DNA from: Actinoplanes regularis
GTDB lineage: Bacteria; Actinomycetota; Actinomycetes; Mycobacteriales; Micromonosporaceae
DNA length: 64,000 nt
Assembly: GCF_900188005.1 (NCBI RefSeq)
Contig: NZ_FZNR01000020.1
Location: forward strand, 62,001 to 126,000
Direction: 5' to 3'
Shown here: positions 1 to 9,053 of the stretch, piece by piece
Layout of the letters: every line of letters begins with the position of its first letter
How positions within the stretch are numbered: position 1 is the first letter of the stretch
Position numbers and translations under genes: made by a program
The notes under the pieces: generated by a model
Told to the model about the DNA's origin: nothing
Database searches by the model: none
What the model saw: the letters and a program-made list of their open reading frames with translations, nothing else

Positions 1-64
1 GGTGTTCAAGATCTTTTCGTCGGTTTCCGGGCCGGTATCGAGCTTTCGCGGGAAGATGGGGTTT

Positions 65-91
65 CTTGCACTCGGTACCCGGGAGTGCTAA
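65..91 (+). promoter_or_regulatory. CIRCE operator 1 (HrcA site)
   Basis: Inverted repeat CTTGCACTC, 9-nt spacer, GAGTGCTAA. It matches the CIRCE consensus TTAGCACTC-N9-GAGTGCTAA except at two bases of the left arm. HrcA binds CIRCE to repress groE genes at normal temperature (established for the family). A TTGCAC/TAAACA pair with 17-bp spacing (66-71, 89-94) overlaps it and could be the promoter; that part is tentative. Confidence 0.93.
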
Positions 92-99
92 ACAAGTGA

Positions 100-126
100 T
101 TGGCACTCGCACCCTGTGAGTGCCAG
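100..126 (+). promoter_or_regulatory. CIRCE operator 2 (HrcA site)
   Basis: Second inverted repeat TTGGCACTC, 9-nt spacer, GAGTGCCAG, only 8 bp after the first CIRCE. Tandem HrcA sites ahead of groEL imply tight heat-shock repression. The site lies about 200 bp before the groEL start, in the probable 5' untranslated region. Confidence 0.9.
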
Positions 127-319
127 CAGGTCGGGACGGTGGGGTTCCGGTCGCGGTGCCGCCATCGGTGCCGGGACACGAAACCGGTCGTCGCGGGCTA
201 TCCGGCTCGGCCTGAGGACGTCACATCGCCAGGTGGTGACGTCCACAGACTTCCTCAAATGTGCGGAGGGCGGGGCCGACGAGGCCCGGCACCGCGGATG
301 TCCGGGAGGACAACGCCGT

Positions 320-1942
<1,623 letters not shown>

Positions 1943-1964
1943 GTCCAGCCGTAACAAACAGAAT

Positions 1965-1992
1965 CGGGCGGGTCGCTTTCGCGACCCGCCCG
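1965..1992 (+). terminator. Rho-independent terminator after groEL
   Basis: Perfect 12-bp hairpin (CGGGCGGGTCGC paired with its complement, loop TTTC) starting 22 nt after the groEL stop. The following sequence, TTCCGTATTTTCC, is only partly T-rich. It separates groEL from the convergent MFS gene and may act in both directions. Confidence 0.85.
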
Positions 1993-2048
1993 TTCCGTAT
2001 TTTCCAGGCCCGTCCTGCCGCCCCGTGATCGGCAAGACAGGCCACGGC

Positions 2049-3281
2049 CTAAACCTTCTCGAGCACGGCCGGGACGTCGTCGGTGAGGTCGCGCAGGCCG
2101 CGAACCTTCGACGTCAGATAGATCACCGGCGAGATCGCGGTCAGCGCGCCGAAGAGCAGCAGCGTGGTGCGGGCGCCCAGCGGGCCGGCCAGCGCGCCCG
2201 CGATCAGGCCGCCGAGCGGGATCGCGCCCCAGGACACGAACTTCACCGTGGCGATCACCCGGGACAGCAGGTGCGGTGGGCTGGCCGTCATCCGGTACGT
2301 CCGGGTGGTCACGCTGAGCACCACCGTCGAGATCGCGAAGACGGTGTTCCCGGCGGCGAACGCGACGAACGCGGTCGTGCCGGTGCCCAACGGAATGATC
2401 AGTGCCCCGGCCACCCCGACGAACGCCGCGATGATCAGTGCCCGGGCGGTGCCGACCCGCCTGGTGAACCGGGTGGTCAGCATCGCGCCGACGAGCGTGC
2501 CGAGGCCGTCGGTGGCGATCAGCAGCCCGACCAGCCAGGGCGCCGCGTGCAGCTCGCGGAACAGGTAATACGGGAAGAGCGCGAGCATCGCGCCGCAGAC
2601 CAGATTGGTCGCCGTGGCGTCCCACATGGCCGGCCCGATGATCGGGTGTCGGGTCACGTAGTGCCAGCCCTCGCGGATCAGCTCGGTCATCGGCGGCTGG
2701 TGACCGGCCGGCTCGGAGCGGCGTGCGGGCAGGGTGCGCAGCAGGGACGCCGAGAACAGGTAACTCGCCACGTCCACGAGCAGGGTCGGCACCGCCCCGA
2801 GCAGCTGTACGACCAGGCCACCCAGCGATGGTCCGCCGAGATCGTTGGCGGCGTGCGTACCGGAGATGAGGCTGTTGCGGGACTGGAGTTGCTCGGCCGG
2901 GACGATCTCCGGCAGGAAGGTCTGGTTCGCCACGTCGAACAGCACGTTGGCGAAGCTGATCACCAGGGCCACCACGAGCAGCTGCGCGATCGTCAGCAGC
3001 CCGGCCCACCAGGCCAGCGGGACCGAGGCCACCGCGAGCGCCCGGATCAGGTCGGCGCCGACCTGGATGCCGCGCAGCGGCAGGCGGTGCACGATCACCC
3101 CGGCCGGCAGGCTGATCAGCAGGTAGGCGAGGTAGGTCGCGGCGGTGATCAGACCCATCTCGAAGGCGGACGCGTGCAACACCGTGAGCGCGGTCAGCGG
3201 GAGCGCCATCCTGCCCACCGCCGAGCCGAGCTGACTGGTCGCACTCGCGGTCCACCAGCGCCAGAACGTAGTCAGTTTCAT
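2049..3281 (-). CDS. MFS transporter, likely drug/metabolite exporter
   Basis: Product of 410 residues with about 12 membrane segments. Its N-terminus (MKLTTFWRWWTASATSQLGS, then ALPLTAL) is typical of the enterobactin-exporter/DHA3-like MFS subgroup. The frame stays open for another 80 codons upstream, but those residues are not membrane-like and the ATG at 3281 fits the family start. It is divergent from an HxlR-type regulator, and its start codon sits inside the shared palindrome, so the pair is probably a regulator plus the exporter it controls. A TATAGT on this strand (3297-3292) leaves almost no leader. The substrate cannot be deduced. Confidence 0.85.
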   Translation of the reverse strand: MKLTTFWRWWTASATSQLGSAVGRMALPLTALTVLHASAFEMGLITAATYLAYLLISLPAGVIVHRLPLRGIQVGADLIRALAVASVPLAWWAGLLTIAQLLVVALVISFANVLFDVANQTFLPEIVPAEQLQSRNSLISGTHAANDLGGPSLGGLVVQLLGAVPTLLVDVASYLFSASLLRTLPARRSEPAGHQPPMTELIREGWHYVTRHPIIGPAMWDATATNLVCGAMLALFPYYLFRELHAAPWLVGLLIATDGLGTLVGAMLTTRFTRRVGTARALIIAAFVGVAGALIIPLGTGTTAFVAFAAGNTVFAISTVVLSVTTRTYRMTASPPHLLSRVIATVKFVSWGAIPLGGLIAGALAGPLGARTTLLLFGALTAISPVIYLTSKVRGLRDLTDDVPAVLEKV

Positions 3282-3295
3282 AATGGAACTGACTA
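3269..3295. promoter_or_regulatory. 27-bp palindromic operator in the divergent promoter
   Basis: Arms TAGTCAGTT (3269-3277) and AACTGACTA (3287-3295) are perfect inverted repeats. The 9-bp centre is also symmetric (T-CAT-A-ATG-G) apart from one mismatched pair. It covers the MFS start codon and abuts ACTATAGT (3292-3299), which reads as a TATAGT -10 element on both strands. This layout fits an operator for the adjacent HxlR protein controlling itself and the exporter (inference). Confidence 0.75.
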
Positions 3296-3306
3296 TAGTG
3301 GTGTTC

Positions 3307-4212
3307 GTGAGGCAGGTCGACCTGACGGACGTGGATTGCGGAATCACCCAGGCGCTGGGGGTGCTGACGGACTGGTGGACGTTCCTGATCGTCCGGGACG
3401 TCGCGGGCGGGGTGACCCGGTTCGACGCGCTGCAGAAAGAGCTCGGGATGAGCCGCCGCGCCCTGGCCGAGCGGCTCGCCGCCCTGGTCGAGCACGAGGT
3501 GCTGGAGCGGCGGCGGTACACGGACCGGCCACCGCGCCACGACTACGTGCTCACCGCCAAGGGCGAGGGGCTGCTCCCGGTGCTGCTCGCGCTGCAGGAG
3601 TGGGGTGACCGGTACGTGCTCGGCGACGGCTCGCTCACCGCCACCGCCGAGGCCGGGTCCGCCGAGCACCGCCGTGCCCACGCGCTGGTCGGCCGCCGAC
3701 TCCCGGAGGTCACCCTGACCGGGCAGGACGGCGCGCCGGTGCGGCCCGCCGAGCCGGACCTCTGGACCGTGCTGTTCTGCTTCCCCGGCGCCTTCGCCCC
3801 ACAGTCACAGGGCTATCCGCCCCGCTGGTCCGAGATTCCGGGCGCGCGCGGCTGCACCCTGGAGACGATGACCTATGCCGCCCGGGCCCACCTCTTCACC
3901 GCCGCCGGCGCCCGGATCCGTGGTGTCAGCACTCAGCGGCCGGACCAGCTCAGCGCCTTCGCCGAGCACGCCGGCGTGCCGTACGACCTGCTCTCCGACG
4001 CCGACGGCCGGCTCGCCACGGCGCTGCGCCTGCCCACCTTCCGGGCCGGCGGCGCGGACCGGCTCAAGCGGCTCACCATGCTGATCGACCCGGCCGGCAC
4101 GATCCGCGAGGTCCAGTTTCCGGTGGCCGACCCGGCCGCCTCAGTCGACGAGATGCTGGCCTCGGTCCTCAGATCGAGTGGTCACACTTCCTCGACCAAC
4201 GTCACCGGATAG
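3307..4212 (+). CDS. HxlR-family regulator fused to a peroxiredoxin-like domain
   Basis: Product of 301 residues from GTG 3307. Residues about 5-105 form an HxlR winged helix (CGITQALGVLTDWWTFLIVRD, then FDALQKELGMSRRALAERL); Cys11 aligns with the redox-sensing Cys of YodB/HypR-type proteins. Residues about 125-290 resemble an AhpC/TSA redoxin: the segment GARGCT places a candidate peroxidatic Cys at 183, and Cys158 is another thiol. GTG 3307 was chosen because TATAGT ends 7 nt before it, a leaderless pattern; ATG 3283 would start inside the operator. A thiol-peroxidase domain on a redox regulator suggests peroxide or electrophile sensing. Confidence 0.82.
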   Translation: MRQVDLTDVDCGITQALGVLTDWWTFLIVRDVAGGVTRFDALQKELGMSRRALAERLAALVEHEVLERRRYTDRPPRHDYVLTAKGEGLLPVLLALQEWGDRYVLGDGSLTATAEAGSAEHRRAHALVGRRLPEVTLTGQDGAPVRPAEPDLWTVLFCFPGAFAPQSQGYPPRWSEIPGARGCTLETMTYAARAHLFTAAGARIRGVSTQRPDQLSAFAEHAGVPYDLLSDADGRLATALRLPTFRAGGADRLKRLTMLIDPAGTIREVQFPVADPAASVDEMLASVLRSSGHTSSTNVTG

Positions 4213-4217
4213 CACAG

Positions 4218-7200
4218 CTAGCGCCGGTGGCGGGGCTGGTAGTGCCGTGCCGGGGCCGAGGTGCCGGTCCAGAGCAGGGCGCCGAGCATCGTGAGCAGAG
4301 CGGCGATGGCGAACAGCTTCGTCGAGGCCGCTCCGTACGGCAGGCCGGTCCTCGGCAGGGGCGGCGCGGGGCGTGCCGGGAGCGTGGGCGAACCGGGCGG
4401 TACCGCGGGCGACGGGGACGCGGGTGGCGGTTCCGGGGAACCCGGGAAGCCCGAGGTCGAGACGGTGATGAAGATCGTGCCCAGGGCGACGTTGCCGTCC
4501 GCGTCGACGATCTCGTAGTTGAACCGGTCCTCCCCGAGGAAACCCGGATCCGGCGTGTAGGTCACCGAGCCGTCCGCGTTGAGGCGGGCCGTCCCGTGCG
4601 ACGGCTGGCTGATCCGGCGCTCCGCGACCGGCCGGCCGAGATCGTCCACACCCGGCAGCGGCAGCGAGACCGGCTGCCCGGGCCGCGTCTTCTCCGCCTT
4701 GTCCGGGACCGCCGGCGGGCTGCCGACGGTGATCGTCACGGTCGTCCCGGTACGGTTCCCGGCGTCGTCCACGGCGGTGTAGGTGAAGCGCGCGACGCCG
4801 GAGAAGCCGTCCGGCGGGGTGTAGGTGACCGTCCGCCCGGCGTGGATCACGGCAGTTCCGTGGTCCGGCGCGCCGACCGCGACGACCCGCAGGGAGCGGC
4901 TCGGATCGAGGTCGTTGGCGAGGACCGGGACGGTGATCGCCTTGAGGTACGGCGTGACCCGCGAGTCCGGCACGCCGCGCGGCGTGACGTCGTCGGTGAC
5001 CGTCACCGTCACCGTCGTCCTGGCGGTGCCGCCCAGCGCGTCGAGCACGGTGTACCCGAAATCGACCCGGCCGGTCCAGGCGGCCGGAGCCGTGTACCGG
5101 ATCGTGTCGCCCACCCGCGTCGCGGTGCCCCGCCCGGGCCTCCCCACCGAGCCGATCGTCAACCTGCCGGCGACCCGGCTGTCGTCGTTGGCCAGTACGT
5201 CCACGCCCACCGCCTGCCCGGTCAGCACGGCGGCGAAGTCCGGCCGGGCCACCGGGGCGTCCCGGACCAGCACCCTGACCCGGGCACGGGCGAGGTTCCC
5301 GAACGAGTCCCGCACGTCGTACGGGAACGTGTCGAACCCGGCGAAGCCGGCCGTGGGGACGTACCGGATCAGGCCGCCGGCCTGGAGCGACGCCGTGCCG
5401 TGCCCGGGCGGCCCGGCCGAGTGCACCGTCAGCGCGCCCCCGGCCGGGTCGGTGTCGTTCGCGGCCGCGTCGATCGTCACCGGGACACCCGACCCGGTCT
5501 CCGCGGTGTCGTCGACGGCGATCGGCGAGGCGCTCCGCACGACCACGGTGACGATCGCGGTGTCCGTCAGCGCGTGCGAGTCGGCGATCGTGTAGACGAA
5601 CGTGTCGAGGCCGGTGAAGCCGGCAACCGGTGTGTAGACCACGGTGCCGGCCGGCCCGGCGGCGACCGTGCCGTGCACCGCCGTGCTCCAGGAGCGCAGG
5701 GTCAGCGGGTCGCCGTTGGGATCGTCGTCGTTTCCGGTCAGATCGATGGTGACCGGGGTGTTCATCGGGGTGGACGCGGTGTCCGGGCGGGCCGTCGGCG
5801 GCACGTTGGCCAGGCGGATCGTGACCGTCGCCCCGGACGTGCCGCCCCGCCCGTCGCTGATCGTGTAGTGCAGCGAGTCGGCGCCGGTGTATCCGGCGGC
5901 CGGCCGATAGGTGACCCGGCCGGCGGACACGGTCGCGGTGCCGTGCGACGGGGGCGTGCCGATGGTGACCGTGAGCGGGTCGCCGTTCGGGTCGTCGTCG
6001 TTGAGCAGCACGTCGATCGTCGAGGCCACGCCGGACGGCAGGGTCACCGCGTCGTCGCGGGCGGTCGGCGGCGCGTTCGCCACGACGATCGTGACCCTTC
6101 CGGTGTCGGTGCCGCCCTGCCCGTCGTCCAGCGTGTAGGTGAAGCCGTCCGTCCCGGACCAGCCGGCATCCGGGGTGTAGGTGAGCGTGCCGTCCGGGTT
6201 GCGCACCACGAGGCCGTGCGCCGGATCGCTCGCGCCGGTCACCCGCAGCACGTCGGCCGGGTTCGGGTCGGTCGCCCCGGCCAGCACGTCCACCCGCACC
6301 GGTGTCAGGTAGGGCGTGGTCGTCGAGACGTCCACCGCGGTCGGCGGCGCGTTCAGGACAGTGACGGTGACCTGCGCCGAGTCCTGTCCGCCGTGGCCGT
6401 CGTCGATCGTGTAGCCGAACAGGTCGGTGCCCGAGTACCCGGCTTCGGTCGCCTGATAGGTGACGACGCCGCCGGCGAGCGAGACGGTGCCGTGCGTGGC
6501 CGGGCCGGCCGCGACGACGGTCAGCGGGTCGTTGTTGATGTCCCGGTCGTTGGCGAGCACCGGGACGGTGACCGCGCCTCCGAAAGCCACGGTCACCTGG
6601 TCGTCGGCGGCGGTCGGGACGGCGTTCGCCACCACCACGGTCAGCGTGGCGGTGGCGGTGGCCTGGCCGTCGCTGACCGTGTAGGTGAAGGTGACCGGCC
6701 CGACGGTGGTGTTCAACGGGGTGAAGACGATCGAGTTGCCGACGATGGAGACGGCCCCGAGATGTGGGTCGCTGACCGCGGTCACGGTCAGCGGGTCGCC
6801 GTTCGGGTCGATGTCGTTGGCGGTGACCGGCACGGTGACGGTTCCGTTGGTCGCGACGGCCGCGGTGTCGTCGGCCGCGATCGGGGGAGCGTTCGGGGTG
6901 CGGACGGTCACCACCGCCCGGTCGCTGCCGCCGTCCGGGTCGGTGATCTCGTACGTGAACGTGTCGTCCCCGGCCCACCCCGGCGCCGGGGTGTACTCGA
7001 TCGTCCCGTCCGCCAGCACGATCGCCGCCCCGTGCAGGGGCGGCGTCGGGATCGCGACGGTGAGCGCGGCGACCGTACCGTCCGGGTCGTCGTCGTTGGC
7101 CAGCACCGGGATGACCCCCGGCCCGGCCGTGTCCGCGACCGCGCGCGGCGCCGTGTTGACCGGGACGGTCACGCTGTCCGAATTGTTGCCGGGAACCGGA

Positions 7201-8963
7201 TCGGGGTTCGTTCCGGAGGCCCGCAGGGTCGCGGGCCCGGCCACCGCCTGGACCGTCGCCGGGATCGTGACCGTGGCCCGGGTGTTCGCCAGCAGCGCGC
7301 CGAGCGGGCAGGTCACCACCGGGCCCCAGCCGGTGCAGCCGGCCGGCAGCGGGCCCGCGTCGATCCCGGGCGGCAGGGTCAACTCGGCCTGCGCGTCCGG
7401 TTCCAGGGCGCCGCCGTTGTTCGTCACGGTGGCCAGATAGGTGATCGCCGCGGGCAGTGCGGCCCGCTGCACCACAGCCGGCGACACCACGAGCGTGGCG
7501 GCCAGGTCGGACTGCGTCGGCGTCACCACGTTGACCAGCGTGCCGACCAGCCCGGAGATGTCGAAGCTGGTGGCGTGCGCGGTGTAGCTGAGACTGACCA
7601 CGTCGGTGATCGCGGAGCCGGTCGGGGTGCCCGCGTCGATCCGCACGCGGAAGGTGAGGTAGGTGGATCCCTGGTACGGGATCTGTCCCAGCGCGACCTC
7701 GATCCGGTCGCCGGTGATCGAATCGGGGACGGACACCCCTTCGATCTGCATCGAACCGGGAATGTAGCTGGTGAAAGACGAGATCACGTTGGAGAGAACG
7801 GTGCTGTCCGCGGGGTCGTTGCCCTCGTTGCGGACCTCGATCCGGTACTCGAGGACGTCGCCCGGGGTCAGATCGCCGCCGTTCACGTCGGTGGTGTCGA
7901 GCGAGACGACCAGCTTCGGCGCGTAGAGGTCGATGGCGAACGTGACCACGCCCGGGTAGTAGGTGTCGCCGCTGGTCGTCAGGTGGAGGGTGGCCGAGGT
8001 GACCGCGTGGCCCAGCTTGTCGGTCGCGTCGAGCAGGTCGATGTCGACGCCGAACAGGTTCCGGAAACCGGGATTGCGGCCACCGACCGGCGCTCCGCCG
8101 CTGCTCACCGTGCTGTTGAAGAAGTTGTCCGCCGGGTTCTCGGCGTCCGACATCAGCTGGCCGTCGAGCCTCAGCGCGTCGCCCTTCTTGTTCAGGTCAC
8201 CCTCGAACGTCACGGTGCCCACCTCGGCCCGCACCGGGCCCGAGTGCGGGGTCTCGAAGCCGCTCACCGGGATGTCCAGGGTGCCGGAGCCGCTGACCGA
8301 ACCCAGCCCGTCGTAGACCCGCAGGGCGCGCAGCACCTCGGCCGGGTTCTGGTACGCCACCGCGAGCGCCCACCCGGCGTACCGGTCGACGCCGGTGCCG
8401 GCCTGGATGTCGGCGACCCCGTACACCCCGCTGCCGGAGCCCGCGACCAGCCCGGTCACGTCGGCGAAGCCCTGGTAGGGGGTGCCCGTGCCGTACACCG
8501 TGTCCGCGGTGATCGGCTGCCACGCCGTGCTCCCCGGGGTCTGGAACCGCACCTGGTTCCTGTTGGCCGGCGCGGGCGCCGCCGTCCCGCTGGCGCCGGC
8601 GCTGGTGTTGGCGCTCCAGTAGAGCCCGGCGAAGAGCACCGTGCTGCCCGGCGGCAGGGACATCGTGGCGGTGCTGTCGTCGACGGTCACCGGGTCGTTG
8701 TCCGCGTCCGCGTTGACCATGGCGAAGTCGTTGTTGTCCAGTTTGCCGCCGAGGCCGTTCCGGCCGTTGGAGCAATCGGTCACCGCGGGCGGGCAGACCA
8801 GGTTCGCGTTGCCGCGGATCAGGATCGAGCCGTTGGTGTTCGCTTCGAAACGGAGCCCGAACCCGGCCGAGGCGGCCACGCTCCGGTCGCCGGAACCGGC
8901 CATGAACAGGCCGGTGGTGATGACCAAGCACATCATCAGGACCGCGGCGGCGGTACGGTGCAT
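4218..8963 (-). CDS. LPXTG-anchored surface protein with about ten Ig-like repeats
   Basis: Product of 1,581 residues. The N-terminus (MHRTAAAVLMMCLVITTGLF) is a signal peptide. A roughly 330-residue globular region follows, then two DUF11/CARDB-like domains (for example VLEYRIEVRNEGNDPADS), then about ten tandem ~90-residue cadherin/Big_9-type repeats. Each repeat carries variants of APPTAxDD, VLANDxDPNGDPLTV, HGTxxxxxGxxTYTP and FTYTxxDGxGGTDTATVTV. The C-terminus has LPRTG, a hydrophobic helix and a basic tail (ARHYQPRHRR), a sortase anchor. It is therefore exported and attached to peptidoglycan as an extended stalk, perhaps an adhesin. Stop codons of this gene and its convergent neighbour are 5 bp apart. 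No sortase gene is in view. Confidence 0.9.
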   Translation of the reverse strand: MHRTAAAVLMMCLVITTGLFMAGSGDRSVAASAGFGLRFEANTNGSILIRGNANLVCPPAVTDCSNGRNGLGGKLDNNDFAMVNADADNDPVTVDDSTATMSLPPGSTVLFAGLYWSANTSAGASGTAAPAPANRNQVRFQTPGSTAWQPITADTVYGTGTPYQGFADVTGLVAGSGSGVYGVADIQAGTGVDRYAGWALAVAYQNPAEVLRALRVYDGLGSVSGSGTLDIPVSGFETPHSGPVRAEVGTVTFEGDLNKKGDALRLDGQLMSDAENPADNFFNSTVSSGGAPVGGRNPGFRNLFGVDIDLLDATDKLGHAVTSATLHLTTSGDTYYPGVVTFAIDLYAPKLVVSLDTTDVNGGDLTPGDVLEYRIEVRNEGNDPADSTVLSNVISSFTSYIPGSMQIEGVSVPDSITGDRIEVALGQIPYQGSTYLTFRVRIDAGTPTGSAITDVVSLSYTAHATSFDISGLVGTLVNVVTPTQSDLAATLVVSPAVVQRAALPAAITYLATVTNNGGALEPDAQAELTLPPGIDAGPLPAGCTGWGPVVTCPLGALLANTRATVTIPATVQAVAGPATLRASGTNPDPVPGNNSDSVTVPVNTAPRAVADTAGPGVIPVLANDDDPDGTVAALTVAIPTPPLHGAAIVLADGTIEYTPAPGWAGDDTFTYEITDPDGGSDRAVVTVRTPNAPPIAADDTAAVATNGTVTVPVTANDIDPNGDPLTVTAVSDPHLGAVSIVGNSIVFTPLNTTVGPVTFTYTVSDGQATATATLTVVVANAVPTAADDQVTVAFGGAVTVPVLANDRDINNDPLTVVAAGPATHGTVSLAGGVVTYQATEAGYSGTDLFGYTIDDGHGGQDSAQVTVTVLNAPPTAVDVSTTTPYLTPVRVDVLAGATDPNPADVLRVTGASDPAHGLVVRNPDGTLTYTPDAGWSGTDGFTYTLDDGQGGTDTGRVTIVVANAPPTARDDAVTLPSGVASTIDVLLNDDDPNGDPLTVTIGTPPSHGTATVSAGRVTYRPAAGYTGADSLHYTISDGRGGTSGATVTIRLANVPPTARPDTASTPMNTPVTIDLTGNDDDPNGDPLTLRSWSTAVHGTVAAGPAGTVVYTPVAGFTGLDTFVYTIADSHALTDTAIVTVVVRSASPIAVDDTAETGSGVPVTIDAAANDTDPAGGALTVHSAGPPGHGTASLQAGGLIRYVPTAGFAGFDTFPYDVRDSFGNLARARVRVLVRDAPVARPDFAAVLTGQAVGVDVLANDDSRVAGRLTIGSVGRPGRGTATRVGDTIRYTAPAAWTGRVDFGYTVLDALGGTARTTVTVTVTDDVTPRGVPDSRVTPYLKAITVPVLANDLDPSRSLRVVAVGAPDHGTAVIHAGRTVTYTPPDGFSGVARFTYTAVDDAGNRTGTTVTITVGSPPAVPDKAEKTRPGQPVSLPLPGVDDLGRPVAERRISQPSHGTARLNADGSVTYTPDPGFLGEDRFNYEIVDADGNVALGTIFITVSTSGFPGSPEPPPASPSPAVPPGSPTLPARPAPPLPRTGLPYGAASTKLFAIAALLTMLGALLWTGTSAPARHYQPRHRR

Positions 8964-9053
8964 GATCGCGACGCTAATGGCAGATGATGAGTCGTGTGGC
9001 CGGGACCACATTCCTCCGCATGGGTGACACCGGTGAGGACTAACCTGGGACGG

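Noticed and set aside
1..64. Possible 3' end of an upstream gene
   Set aside because: No frame in these 64 bases shows a recognisable protein end, so nothing is called.
3283..3306. ATG 3283 as start of the HxlR-peroxiredoxin gene
   Set aside because: It lies within the palindrome and before the TATAGT box; GTG 3307 fits a leaderless start and the family N-terminus. Not fully excluded.
3282..3521. 80-codon N-terminal extension of the MFS gene
   Set aside because: It would overlap the divergent regulator, is Ser/Arg-rich and not membrane-like; the ATG at 3281 begins a normal MFS N-terminus.
4300..7150. Periodic similarity about every 270 bp that could suggest a DNA tandem repeat or CRISPR-like array
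   Set aside because: The period matches 90-residue protein repeats, the DNA units are diverged, and there are no short identical repeats with unique spacers.
4227..8987. 1,586-codon plus-strand frame opposite the Ig-repeat protein
   Set aside because: Arg/Gly/Val-rich antisense reading of the repeat gene. The periodicity reflects the repeats on the other strand, and the real gene has signal peptide, repeats and a sorting signal.
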